A stretch of 64,000 bases of DNA from Archaeoglobus veneficus SNP6 (GCF_000194625.1 NC_015320.1:496001-560000); one strand, 5' to 3'. Positions 53,859-61,927 are shown, counted from the stretch's first letter. A program made the numbers and translations. The notes: generated from the letters alone by a model not told the origin.

Positions 53859-54056
53859 GTGAAAGGTATAAAGGCCGAAGAAATCCTCAAAAAAGCTCTG
53901 GAGATGGAAAAAGGAGCGATTGAAGAATACACGAAAATGAAGAAGGATGCAGATCATGAAACTGCAGACTTACTGGATTTCCTGATAGCGCAGGAGAGGG
54001 AGCATATTAAAATGATAAATGAGAGACTGAAAGCCATCAGGCTTCTGAAAGATTAG
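53859..54056 (+). CDS. Half-ferritin-like two-helix protein
   Basis: 65 residues. It is a helix-turn-helix hairpin with ferritin-like metal ligands: E17 and E21-E22 region (MEKGAIEEYTKM) and EREHIKMI (E46, E48-H49 region). A complete four-helix diiron site would need two copies, as in encapsulated or half-ferritins. GTG 53859 is the start; AAGGA upstream is close to it (spacing about 2-3 nt), so the start is uncertain. Its stop overlaps the 3' end of the broken membrane-protein gene by 4 nt. Confidence 0.65.
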   Translation: MKGIKAEEILKKALEMEKGAIEEYTKMKKDADHETADLLDFLIAQEREHIKMINERLKAIRLLKD

Positions 54057-54999
54057 AAGATATTAGGTATACAGTACATCAGAAAGGTTACGGCGACTAT
54101 AACGGCTGCCATAACCACGAACCGCTTCGATATTCTTCTTTCTCTTATCCACTCTCCAAAGACCTCCGTGAAAGCTACGACAGAAGTTGTGAATACCAGT
54201 AGCAGCAAAAACGAGATGGAAGTGGGAACATTTTCGAGAGGTGTGAAGTAATCCCATGTCTTCAGGGTGTAATAAAATATGGCAACGAATTCAATTATCG
54301 CTGCTGCAGCCTGCAGAGATGCAGTTCTCCTCTGTAAATCCAGGTTTTCTCTGTTTCTGAGCGTATCGAGCCTTAAAGAAATGAGTGTAAACAAATCCCT
54401 TATTCCGTTCAGCGTCTGCTCGAACTTCGATTCGAAGTATCTCAATCTCTCAAAAAACTCCTTTAATTCGGAGGTTTTCTCCATAAACAGATCTGCACTT
54501 CTGGAGATAACTTCCAGTTTCGTTATGGATGAGAATAGTTCCTCGCTGATGTCCTTAAAGTGCATGAACTTCCTGAAGAAATCTACGTGAATCGTTGAAA
54601 CTTCGGATAGAACGCTTTCCAGCTCGGAAACTTCACTGGATTTCTTGGCCATATCTGAGAGCTTTGAGACTTCCTTTATTATTTCACTCTCCTCTCTTGA
54701 AATCACCTCTGCCTGCAAGTTGCATTCCTTAAGTAGTACCTCTGCTTTTGTAATCTCAATTTGAAGAGCTGGAATTAAATCGTAAAAAAGTTCGCCGCTG
54801 AATTCTGCATCAAGCTTAATTCTGCTTTCATCTTCAACCTTAAATTTTCCAAATTTGAATTCGTTAAATGATTCATCGGCCTGAGTAATCTCCACATTGA
54901 TCTTCTTTAAAAAGTCACAAGGAATTTTTATCTCTCTATTTGAAATGATGAATGCGACATTTTCGTACTTTCCAAGAACAATTTCTTCATCCGCTGCGA
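54053..54999 (-). pseudogene. 3' part of a membrane-protein gene split by IS-driven inversion
   Basis: The frame is open from the IS end at 54999 to the stop at 54053. It starts ADEEIVLGKYENVAFIISNR upstream of the apparent GTG at 54895. It encodes long coiled-coil helices (about 80-230), then three hydrophobic segments (AAAIIEFVAIFYYTL, TSISFLLLLVFTTSVVAF, FVVMAAVIVAVTFLMYC). The stalk-plus-membrane-hairpin layout is loosely like CorA or RMD1-type proteins. The first 42 codons lie at 60878-61004. Joined across one copy of the 9-bp target, the frame is continuous (about 354 codons). Function unknown. Confidence 0.85.
54991..54999 (+). repeat. Target copy ccgctgcga at the outer left IS end
   Basis: The nonamer adjoining IS copy 1. 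Its reverse complement tcgcagcgg adjoins IS copy 2 at 60996-61004. Such inverted, exchanged duplications mark an inversion between the elements. Confidence 0.9.
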
Positions 55000-55694
55000 G
55001 GCAGTGTCAAAATAACAAAAAATAAATAACTAAGATACAACTTATGCAGCCTGCGCTAAGCCAGTTGGTAGATTACGTCAAGTCTACAAAAGTCTTTCGA
55101 AGGAACAGGAAAGATGTGGAACTTAAAATACTTGCAGCATTATTATACTTCTTTGGCCTTTCTTTGAGAAAAACAAGTGATTTTCTATCTTTATTCGAAG
55201 AAATAAGTCACGAATCTGTTAGGATTTACTACCATAGACTCAAAACAGTCTTAAAACAACCAGAAAAGAAGAAAAGAAGACTTGTTGCGATAGATGAAAC
55301 AAAAATAAAACTGGAAAAGAAACAAATCTTTGTTTGGGCTGCTATAGACGTTGATACCATGGAATGCCTAGCTATATGGGCTTCTGGAGGAAGAGGAAGC
55401 TTTGAAGCTTACGTTTTCCTTAGAGAAGTTCTCAAGCATTGCGAAAACAAGCCAGAGATCGTTGTTGATAGAGGTTTCTGGTATCTGTGGGCTTTGAAAA
55501 GGTTAGGGCTGAGATACAGGCATGAAACGTTTGGTAGAAGAAATGCTGTAGAAGGATTCTTTTCGAGGTTTAAAGAGAGAACGAAGAGGTTCTGGAACAG
55601 ATTTCCATTCAGGAGTTCTTTTGTCTCTGTACAGAGCTGGTTGGAGAGCTTTATGGCCTTCTACAACTACTGGAGGTGTTAACTTGACACTACC
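55000..55694 (+). mobile_element. Insertion sequence copy 1 (695 bp)
   Basis: Terminal inverted repeats of 17 bp: GGCAGTGTCAAAATAAC at the left and GGTAGTGTCAAGTTAAC (reverse complement) at the right, 14 of 17 identical. One transposase gene on +. It matches copy 2 at 61005-61699 in length and, where compared, in sequence, but lies in the opposite orientation. Outer flank ccgctgcga and inner flank gggcggagg are not a matching pair here; each pairs with a flank of copy 2. Confidence 0.93.
55044..55682 (+). CDS. IS240-like DDE transposase (copy 1)
   Basis: 212 residues. DDE residues: D in AIDETKIKLEKK, D in EIVVDRGFWYLWALK, E in RNAVEGFFSRFK. The protein is identical to that of copy 2 (61017) and about 85-90 percent like the copy at 433 by eye. 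A typical N-terminal helix-turn-helix region precedes the core. Intact and probably active. IS6-like enzymes transpose replicatively, which can invert flanking DNA when the target is in the same molecule. Confidence 0.9.
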   Translation: MQPALSQLVDYVKSTKVFRRNRKDVELKILAALLYFFGLSLRKTSDFLSLFEEISHESVRIYYHRLKTVLKQPEKKKRRLVAIDETKIKLEKKQIFVWAAIDVDTMECLAIWASGGRGSFEAYVFLREVLKHCENKPEIVVDRGFWYLWALKRLGLRYRHETFGRRNAVEGFFSRFKERTKRFWNRFPFRSSFVSVQSWLESFMAFYNYWRC

Positions 55695-55703
55695 GGGCGG
55701 AGG
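55695..55703 (+). repeat. Target copy gggcggagg at the inner right of IS copy 1
   Basis: Its reverse complement cctccgccc adjoins the outer right end of copy 2 at 61700-61708. This is the second half of the reciprocal exchange. Confidence 0.9.
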
Positions 55704-55860
55704 CGGATTGCACATAACTTCAATTTCCCGCAATGTTTTCGGGAAACTACATAATTTCGGATACAAAGCTGCTGTAATTTCTTGCTTTTACCAGACCAGG
55801 ATAACTCTCAAAAATTCAGCTTCAAAGCTTGACTGGCAAATCCCAGAACTATAGTAGCGC
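55695..55860 (-). pseudogene. Degenerate coding remnant at the inversion junction
   Basis: On -, a short frame reads KQEITAALYPKLCSFPKTLR and runs into the IS at MCNPPPP. Across the old junction (joining to 61709 onward) it continues LLIEELY and stops. Further upstream another frame reads TIVLGFASQALKLNF, like a fragment of a membrane transporter. Neither is a recognisable gene; the stretch looks decayed. Confidence 0.35.
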
Positions 55861-55892
55861 TGAAAAAGACTATGAGCGTTTTTATCCCGGAA

Positions 55893-56549
55893 TTATATTT
55901 TTATTTTCTTTATCGAAAATTCACAAAACTCGTAGCCATTTCCCCAGCATTTCACTTCACGCACAATGTACTTATCTCCCGTAGCCTTTTCAAGGGCTCC
56001 CGATATTAGCCCCTCATCGAATTTGCAGTAGGTCTTTCCTGTATTGGGTAAATTGCTGCAGAAGAAGCAATCTTCTACAACGATTTTGTCAATGGTTATC
56101 TCAGCAACGACTCCAAGCCCTATTTTTTCCCATATATCTGCCAGTTCATCAAGTGGCCTGTCTTTAATAAACTCCCCAAAAACTCCATATCCAACTTCGA
56201 ATCCCACCTTTCGTAACAGGTACGGCGAAGTTGACAGCAGACCCAGCCCAAAGAACCTCGTTAAACTCTTTGAGAACTCCTCTCCGCTCAAGTTCTTCAG
56301 TGATAGACGTATTTCATCCATTAGTTTCTTATCAGCCCCTCCATTTGGAAGAGAGACAGTATAATACTTCTTTATAAAGTTCTTGACTCTCTCTTCCCTT
56401 GTTACCCTTACAAGCCCTTCTTCTGAGAGGTACCTTATGTGGTGAAGAACTGTTGCCTTCGTCAGTCCAAGCTCCTTCGATAAATCGGAAACTGCCATCT
56501 CTCTTTCCGAGAGCAAATCCAGGATTTTCAGTCTTACATCGTCTTTCAT
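55893..56549 (-). CDS. V4R-domain winged-helix regulator (MsvR-like)
   Basis: 218 residues from ATG 56549; a TTG three codons upstream is possible. The N-terminal ArsR-type helix-turn-helix (VSDLSKELGLTKATVLHHIR) is joined to a V4R domain with clustered Cys: C161, C164 (CFFC), C175, C201 and C209, plus FDEGLISGALEKATG. The layout matches MsvR-type redox regulators of methanogens and relatives. Next to rubrerythrin and the bd-type oxidase, an O2/redox-sensing role is likely, by inference. Confidence 0.8.
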   Translation of the reverse strand: MKDDVRLKILDLLSEREMAVSDLSKELGLTKATVLHHIRYLSEEGLVRVTREERVKNFIKKYYTVSLPNGGADKKLMDEIRLSLKNLSGEEFSKSLTRFFGLGLLSTSPYLLRKVGFEVGYGVFGEFIKDRPLDELADIWEKIGLGVVAEITIDKIVVEDCFFCSNLPNTGKTYCKFDEGLISGALEKATGDKYIVREVKCWGNGYEFCEFSIKKIKI

Positions 56550-56602
56550 GGCTCTCAAATGTTCAAAAAAATGGATTGGAGTGTAATTAATTTTTTGATT
56601 CC

Positions 56603-57037
56603 TTATACATCTTCGTTAAAGTATCTCTTAAGCAATCCCCTCAGAGCTTCTGCGTGCCTGTACTCGTCCCTCGATGCTTCATCCCATATATCGTGCGCTT
56701 CATCGATTCCAAGTTCCTTTGCTTTAACTGCAACTTCCCTCTTCCACTTGTTGGCTTTCATTTCTCCGCTGAGGGCGGCCTTCAGACTTTCCTTTATATT
56801 CTCCTTAATCATTCCGTTGAGCTCGGCAAATCTTGCTGCATGATAGGCTTCATCCATTGCTATGTCTCTCAACGCCACTGCAATTTCCGGATAACCTTCT
56901 CTTTCTGCCTGCCTCGCCATTGCAAGATAGATCCCAACTTCCATCGTTTCTCCTCTGAACTCGTTGTTTACCGCTTCCTCCAACTCCGTGCCCTTCGTTA
57001 CACCAATCCTGTTCACGTTCTCGCCGTACTCGACCAT
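56603..57037 (-). CDS. Rubrerythrin-like ferritin-family protein
   Basis: 144 residues, a single four-helix diiron domain without rubredoxin. Ligand Glu and His appear in NEFRGETMEVGIYLAMARQA, MDEAYHAARFAEL, and ASRDEYRHAEALRGLL. Such proteins reduce peroxide or O2. It starts with ATG 57037 and diverges from cydA (108 bp between). A TATA-like gcttatatg precedes it on -. The neighbouring oxidase and V4R regulator suggest an oxygen-defence role. Confidence 0.9.
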   Translation of the reverse strand: MVEYGENVNRIGVTKGTELEEAVNNEFRGETMEVGIYLAMARQAEREGYPEIAVALRDIAMDEAYHAARFAELNGMIKENIKESLKAALSGEMKANKWKREVAVKAKELGIDEAHDIWDEASRDEYRHAEALRGLLKRYFNEDV

Positions 57038-57144
57038 GTTTGTAAGTTATATTATGGTGTCATATAAGCTTTACGGTTAGAGTAATTTCAAACCAAGTAG
57101 AAAGCTATATATGGTTAGATAATTATAAAACTATAGGTGGTCGT

Positions 57145-58665
57145 ATGGACTGGCTGAGCTATCCGGCTGCGAGCGATAGAGTGCTGTCGATGATAGGCAT
57201 CGAGGTTCACTGGATAATACTGCAGTACATTCTCGGACTGCCACTGATGGCAGTGATTGCTGAAGTAATGTGGCTCAAAACGAAAGATGAACGATGGCTG
57301 AAGATTGCAAAAACACTGGCCAAGGGATTCATAATGGTCTTTGCTGTGGGAGCAGCCATGGGGACTGCCTCAGAGTTCGGTCTCGTGTTGCTCTGGCCGA
57401 ATCTGATTGAGATGGCCGGCAGGTACATCTACTTCCCGCTCTACGCAGAGATATTCGCATTTTTAATGGAAGTAGTGTTTATCTACATGTTCTGGTATGC
57501 CTGGAACAGGATACCAGCAAAAGCGCACATTGTCGTGGGCTTGCTTGCGATAACTGGGGCGTGGTTCTCTGCTGCAATGATAACGAGTGTAAACAGCTAC
57601 ATGCAGGCCCCAACCGGCATAATTCCCGCAAGCTACGATGGAGGATGGAACTACGATGATGGCTATCCGAAGCTCACGCTGTACGTGCCCGCTGAAATTG
57701 TAAAGGCACTTGATGTTGAAAAATTGCAGTCGCTGGGAATGGACGTTCTTGGAAAAACAGAAGACAGCGTCATCGTTGCGATGCCAGTCAGGATAGTAAG
57801 CACACTCGTAAGCGAAGCTTTCAGCGGTAAGACCGTTGACGAGAGCATACTGCAGCTCGTGCTGCTGGAAGACGCTAAAAAAGCTCTGAGCAGTGTTGCA
57901 GTAAAAGACGTTGTGGATGCAATAATCATGAATACAGTCAGACACGTTGGAATTTACTCCGTAACGTTCCAGTCTCCAGTTTATGCAGCCTCCTTCGCCC
58001 ACGCGCTGTTTTCCGGCATAACCGTGTCAGCCTTCACGGCACTTGGTGGTTATGCACTGGCTGCTTCAAGGAAAAAGAGTGAACACGCCATACTCGGACT
58101 GAAGTATGCCGCCACGTTCGCTCTCGTGTCTGTTATAATTCAGGGGGCTGTGATGGGGCACGAGATGGGTGTCGCCGTTGCTGAGTGGAATCCCGAAAAG
58201 TTTGCAGCCATGGAAGCAAACACACCTGAATTCGCCGAGAAATTCGTTGCATTCATGGCGTACGGTAGCTTTGAAGAAGAGATACCAGATTACTCCTCGA
58301 TTCCTGATGAATTCAAACCACCTGAATCAATACATACGCTCTATTATGCCAAGATAGCCCTCGCAGTGGTGCTGTTTCTCACAGCATTGCTCGTTGTGGT
58401 GATGATCTGGAAGGGAAAGGAGATACCAAAAATGGAATACCTGATACTCCTCGCCCCACTTGCACAACTCGTCAGCTTCCTTGGGTGGGCTGTAAGAGAG
58501 ATAGGCAGAAAGCCCTGGACGATTTACGGAATCATGGATGTCCAGACAGCGCACACTATAAATCCACCGGACGTGGCAACAGCAGCGTTAATATCGCTGT
58601 ACTTCGTCGCACTGCTTTCAGTGCTGAGCTTTGCTGTTTATAGATTCCTCTGGAAGGAGGTGTGA
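57145..58665 (+). CDS. cydA: Cytochrome bd-type oxidase subunit I
   Basis: 506 residues, about nine membrane helices. H22 in IEVHWIILQYI is the axial heme ligand position; the Glu-bearing FPLYAEIFAFLMEVVF helix (Glu102, Glu109) and NSYMQAPTGI match CydA; a long hydrophilic Q-loop-like stretch (about 155-265) is unusual and predicted soluble; the GRKPWTIYG motif is near 453. It reduces O2 to water using quinol. The start follows GGTGG. Operon with the next gene (3-nt gap). Confidence 0.9.
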   Translation: MDWLSYPAASDRVLSMIGIEVHWIILQYILGLPLMAVIAEVMWLKTKDERWLKIAKTLAKGFIMVFAVGAAMGTASEFGLVLLWPNLIEMAGRYIYFPLYAEIFAFLMEVVFIYMFWYAWNRIPAKAHIVVGLLAITGAWFSAAMITSVNSYMQAPTGIIPASYDGGWNYDDGYPKLTLYVPAEIVKALDVEKLQSLGMDVLGKTEDSVIVAMPVRIVSTLVSEAFSGKTVDESILQLVLLEDAKKALSSVAVKDVVDAIIMNTVRHVGIYSVTFQSPVYAASFAHALFSGITVSAFTALGGYALAASRKKSEHAILGLKYAATFALVSVIIQGAVMGHEMGVAVAEWNPEKFAAMEANTPEFAEKFVAFMAYGSFEEEIPDYSSIPDEFKPPESIHTLYYAKIALAVVLFLTALLVVVMIWKGKEIPKMEYLILLAPLAQLVSFLGWAVREIGRKPWTIYGIMDVQTAHTINPPDVATAALISLYFVALLSVLSFAVYRFLWKEV

Positions 58666-58668
58666 GCT

Positions 58669-59835
58669 ATGGAAGCAGTTCTCTTCTTCCTTGCACTGGT
58701 ATTTGGATTGCACATAGCAATGGTCAATCTGGGTATCACATTCTCCACGGTCGTTCCCATAACAAAAAGAAGGGCTGAATTAAAGAACGATGAAGAGATG
58801 CTAAAGGTTTCAAGGGAACTCATGAGGTTCTATGGAGCAACTTACGGCATAGCAGGAGTTTTTGGGACAGCATTCACCGTCTTTTTGCTGAGCTTCTATC
58901 CTGGATTTATCGGACTTGCAGGGCATCTGACCTTTGTGCCCTTTGGCATAGCGATACTTGCGATAGTCATTCATTTCCTGGCGATTGTTCTCTACTGGTA
59001 CGGCTGGGATAAGTTCAGCAGTAGCACGCACTACGCCATCGGACTCATACTGCTCGTTTCAGTTTACATAATCCCTCTCGGCTTCAGAGCAATTTCAGCG
59101 TTCCTCAACATACCTGTTGGTCTGGAGTTGCAGCCGAAGCTTCATCTGAACGTTCTCGCTGCACTTGGCAATCCAACTCTCCTGCCTTTGTATCTTAAAT
59201 CTGTAGCCGCTGCACTCACTGCAGGTACGCTAACCATATCCTCAGCCTACATGTTCAGGTACCTAAAAACAAGGGACGCAACAGCCATCAGAGTCGTGCA
59301 CAGATTCATGCCATACGCAGCGTTTTTAATGGTAGCAACGCTGATATTGGGTGCAATATATGCTGGAACGCTTTATGTATTCGCGAACTACAAGTTCAGA
59401 AATGCCTTCGGAATAGACGCAGCATACAACTACTCCTGGCTCTTTGCAATCAAAGCAATACTGATTCTCATTCAGGTTTTAGCAATAGCCGTCTATTTCA
59501 CAAAGATAAGGAAAAACGACTTTGGCATGGCAAAACTCATAGTATTTGCAGGTCCGGCAGCTTTGGTAGCAGTGTTTGCCGGAGAAATGCTAAATTCATT
59601 CAGCCAGTACCCGTATCTTGTTGCAGCTCTGGCAGACCCTGCATTTGTTGCATCGATTCCCGAACCTGCAAGGAGTACGCTCGTCAGTGTGCTTGATTTA
59701 ACCAGAGTAAATCCACTCACAACCCAGCAGAGTTTGTACATTATAACTCTTGCCTTCCTGGGCCCTCTGCTTGCATCCACAGCTCTTTTCCTGTATCTGC
59801 TGCTGTTCACAGGAGAAAGGGCCGAGTCAACTTAG
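58669..59835 (+). CDS. Second bd-type oxidase subunit, CydA-like rather than CydB
   Basis: 388 residues, about nine membrane helices. The opening FLALVFGLHIAMVNLGITFS carries a His in helix 1 as in CydA, and later LYWYGWDKFSSSTHYAIGL and YGATYGIAGVFGTAFTVFLL follow the CydA plan rather than the CydB plan. A pair of CydA and a CydA-like partner (CydAA') has been described in archaea. It lacks the quinol GRxPW motif of the partner. It probably forms a heterodimer with the upstream subunit; a SD (GGAGGTGTGAG) lies inside that gene's end. Confidence 0.75.
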   Translation: MEAVLFFLALVFGLHIAMVNLGITFSTVVPITKRRAELKNDEEMLKVSRELMRFYGATYGIAGVFGTAFTVFLLSFYPGFIGLAGHLTFVPFGIAILAIVIHFLAIVLYWYGWDKFSSSTHYAIGLILLVSVYIIPLGFRAISAFLNIPVGLELQPKLHLNVLAALGNPTLLPLYLKSVAAALTAGTLTISSAYMFRYLKTRDATAIRVVHRFMPYAAFLMVATLILGAIYAGTLYVFANYKFRNAFGIDAAYNYSWLFAIKAILILIQVLAIAVYFTKIRKNDFGMAKLIVFAGPAALVAVFAGEMLNSFSQYPYLVAALADPAFVASIPEPARSTLVSVLDLTRVNPLTTQQSLYIITLAFLGPLLASTALFLYLLLFTGERAEST

Positions 59836-59900
59836 TCCAAAGAGTGTTGGAGGTCGTAATATTTATTTATTATTTTATAATATTTTAAGTGGGTGGAAAA

Positions 59901-60545
59901 ATGAGCTTAGACAGAACTGAAATTAGAGAATTGCTTAAACTAAGAAAGTTCGACGAACTTTCCAGATTTGGGCAGAAGAAACTCGCATCCGTCCTTATTG
60001 GGTTTCTAAGCGATGGCGATGAACTGTACAGATTTCGAGCTGCCGAGGCGCTCGGAATTGTGTGCAAAAATATAGCAGAAAGTGACGAAGAACACGTTCG
60101 GAAAATTCTGAGGCGTCTTTTCTGGTCTCTAAACGACGAATCAGGAAGTTATTGCGTGGGGGCACCTCTTGGAATTGGCGAAATTGGGAGAAACGCCCCA
60201 CATCCCTTTGAAGGGTTCAAAAACATGCTCGTTTCACTGGTAGATAACTGGGAAGTCGAGCTTAAGTACGTAATATATGCCATCGGGAGGGCTGCCAGCA
60301 GCGTTAAAGATTCTTATCCCGATCCCATCGAAAAGTTAACTCCACTGCTCGAACATGAAAATGCCGAAATCAGGGGGCTTGCTGCATGGGCTCTGGGCGA
60401 GCTCAGAGCTGTAAGCGCAAAGGAGGCACTGGAGAAGCTTAGAGAGGACAACGAAGAGATCACAATTTACGACGGAGATTTCAGAGTGGTAAAAGTTGGG
60501 AAACTCGTCGAGGAAGTGCTGGTAAAGTTAAGTCAAACTGGCTGA
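59901..60545 (+). CDS. HEAT-repeat protein
   Basis: 214 residues from ATG 59901 (GGGTGG upstream); a GTG at 59889 is possible. Repeating helical pairs with GDELYRFRAAEALGIVC, ELKYVIYAIGRAASSVKDSY and ENAEIRGLAAWALGELRAVS are HEAT-like (phycocyanobilin-lyase type) repeats, a protein-binding scaffold. It lies 65 nt after the oxidase genes and may assist their assembly, but this is only a positional inference. Confidence 0.75.
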   Translation: MSLDRTEIRELLKLRKFDELSRFGQKKLASVLIGFLSDGDELYRFRAAEALGIVCKNIAESDEEHVRKILRRLFWSLNDESGSYCVGAPLGIGEIGRNAPHPFEGFKNMLVSLVDNWEVELKYVIYAIGRAASSVKDSYPDPIEKLTPLLEHENAEIRGLAAWALGELRAVSAKEALEKLREDNEEITIYDGDFRVVKVGKLVEEVLVKLSQTG

Positions 60546-60639
60546 ATTACTTGTGGCCCACTCCGAGGTTTGACGTTTCTGGTTCGAGTGTAAAAACTTA
60601 TAAATATTTTTTGAAAAAATATTAGTGGAGGTGAAAGGT

Positions 60640-60828
60640 GTGACCGATAAAAAGCAGATGGTTCTTGAGGCGATGAAAAAAGCTGGTAAACCCCTCAGGC
60701 CGGGAGACATTGCAAAGATGACCGGCCTTGACAAGGATGAAGTCTCAAAAATTATAAAAGAGCTGAAAAAAGAGGGAGCCGTATATTCGCCGAAGAGGTG
60801 CTTTTACTCTCCGGTTGAGGGAAAGTAA
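60640..60828 (+). CDS. Small winged-helix DNA-binding protein
   Basis: 62 residues from GTG 60640, preceded by GGAGGTGA at 60627-60634; an upstream GTG (60625) is less likely. The sequence KQMVLEAMKKAGKPLRPGDI then AKMTGLDKDEVSKIIKELKK and EGAVYSPKRCFYSP is a compact winged helix of the MarR/IclR-like kind, without an effector domain. A single Cys is in the wing. A TATA-like tataaatatttt is near 60600. Confidence 0.7.
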   Translation: MTDKKQMVLEAMKKAGKPLRPGDIAKMTGLDKDEVSKIIKELKKEGAVYSPKRCFYSPVEGK

Positions 60829-60877
60829 GCCCGGGTGAGACACAACGTTTTTCTATTTTTAATTATTATGCTATCGT

Positions 60878-61004
60878 GTGAACTACGTTTACATCTATTT
60901 CCACTCGGATGATATGGATTGCGTTGTTGAAGGGCTCAAAAAAGCTGGAATAGATTTAAAGCCAAAGTTTGAGAAGTACAGATACGTTGAAATAATCGCA
61001 GCGG
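60878..61004 (+). pseudogene. 5' part of the membrane-protein gene split by IS-driven inversion
   Basis: From GTG 60878 the frame reads NYVYIYFHSDDMDCVVEGLK, then KYRYVEIIAA, and runs into the IS, whose first bases ggtag supply a stop. The remainder of the gene lies in the opposite orientation at 54053-54999. Joining GAAATAATC-GCAGCG from here to GAT-GAAGAA there restores the frame. Leaderless start behind an AT-rich tract is likely. Confidence 0.85.
60996..61004 (+). repeat. Target copy tcgcagcgg at the inner left of IS copy 2
   Basis: Reverse complement of ccgctgcga at 54991-54999. Together they are the original duplication separated by inversion. Confidence 0.9.
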
Positions 61005-61699
61005 GGTAGTGTCAAGTTAACACCTCCAGTAGTTGTAGAAGGCCATAAAGCTCTCCAACCAGCTCTGTACAGAGACAAAAGAACTCCTGAATGGAAATCT
61101 GTTCCAGAACCTCTTCGTTCTCTCTTTAAACCTCGAAAAGAATCCTTCTACAGCATTTCTTCTACCAAACGTTTCATGCCTGTATCTCAGCCCTAACCTT
61201 TTCAAAGCCCACAGATACCAGAAACCTCTATCAACAACGATCTCTGGCTTGTTTTCGCAATGCTTGAGAACTTCTCTAAGGAAAACGTAAGCTTCAAAGC
61301 TTCCTCTTCCTCCAGAAGCCCATATAGCTAGGCATTCCATGGTATCAACGTCTATAGCAGCCCAAACAAAGATTTGTTTCTTTTCCAGTTTTATTTTTGT
61401 TTCATCTATCGCAACAAGTCTTCTTTTCTTCTTTTCTGGTTGTTTTAAGACTGTTTTGAGTCTATGGTAGTAAATCCTAACAGATTCGTGACTTATTTCT
61501 TCGAATAAAGATAGAAAATCACTTGTTTTTCTCAAAGAAAGGCCAAAGAAGTATAATAATGCTGCAAGTATTTTAAGTTCCACATCTTTCCTGTTCCTTC
61601 GAAAGACTTTTGTAGACTTGACGTAATCTACCAACTGGCTTAGCGCAGGCTGCATAAGTTGTATCTTAGTTATTTATTTTTTGTTATTTTGACACTGCC
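61005..61699 (-). mobile_element. Insertion sequence copy 2 (695 bp, inverted relative to copy 1)
   Basis: Same 17-bp ends and length as copy 1. The two copies appear identical across the parts I compared, pointing to a recent duplication. Copies 1 and 2 enclose a 5.3-kb segment with the V4R regulator, rubrerythrin, oxidase, HEAT and winged-helix genes. Confidence 0.93.
61017..61655 (-). CDS. IS240-like DDE transposase (copy 2)
   Basis: 212 residues, identical in protein sequence to the transposase at 55044, with the full DDE triad. It can act on either copy. Its presence in inverted orientation also allows later homologous recombination that would flip the segment back. Confidence 0.9.
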   Translation of the reverse strand: MQPALSQLVDYVKSTKVFRRNRKDVELKILAALLYFFGLSLRKTSDFLSLFEEISHESVRIYYHRLKTVLKQPEKKKRRLVAIDETKIKLEKKQIFVWAAIDVDTMECLAIWASGGRGSFEAYVFLREVLKHCENKPEIVVDRGFWYLWALKRLGLRYRHETFGRRNAVEGFFSRFKERTKRFWNRFPFRSSFVSVQSWLESFMAFYNYWRC

Positions 61700-61708
61700 C
61701 CTCCGCCC
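61700..61708 (+). repeat. Target copy cctccgccc at the outer right IS end
   Basis: Reverse complement of gggcggagg at 55695-55703, completing the reciprocal pattern. Confidence 0.9.
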
Positions 61709-61756
61709 CTCTTGATAGAAGAACTTTATTAAGAATTACAAATTTACAATTACAAT

Positions 61757-61915
61757 ATGGAGAAATCACTGAAACTTAAATTCGATACGTTAGATAAAAT
61801 AGTGCCGCAGGATGACGAGCATCTGTTAGAACAAATTGCCGAGGCTCACCGGTATGTCGAAAAAGGACACAAAAAGGGAAATGTGGTAATAACTTTGGAA
61901 CATAATAGCAAATAA
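61757..61915 (+). pseudogene. C-terminal remnant of a medium-chain (zinc) alcohol dehydrogenase/quinone reductase
   Basis: 52 residues from ATG 61757. The end [21 protein letters not shown] is the conserved C-terminus of MDR-family dehydrogenases, while the first 30 residues do not match that family. It is a small leftover, probably of a transferred gene, and heads the cluster of DUF6326 and DUF4386 genes. It may be translated but cannot form an active enzyme. Confidence 0.7.
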
Positions 61916-61927
61916 AAGGAGAAAAAA

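Noticed and set aside
54053-54895. Treating the 280-codon frame starting at GTG 54895 as an intact gene
   Set aside because: The frame stays open upstream to the IS and joins perfectly with the 5' part at 60878-61004, so it is the truncated rest of a longer gene.
55000-61699. Composite transposon that arrived as a unit with the oxidase genes
   Set aside because: The flanks are not a simple direct repeat outside the pair; they are exchanged in inverted form, which indicates inversion of resident DNA instead.
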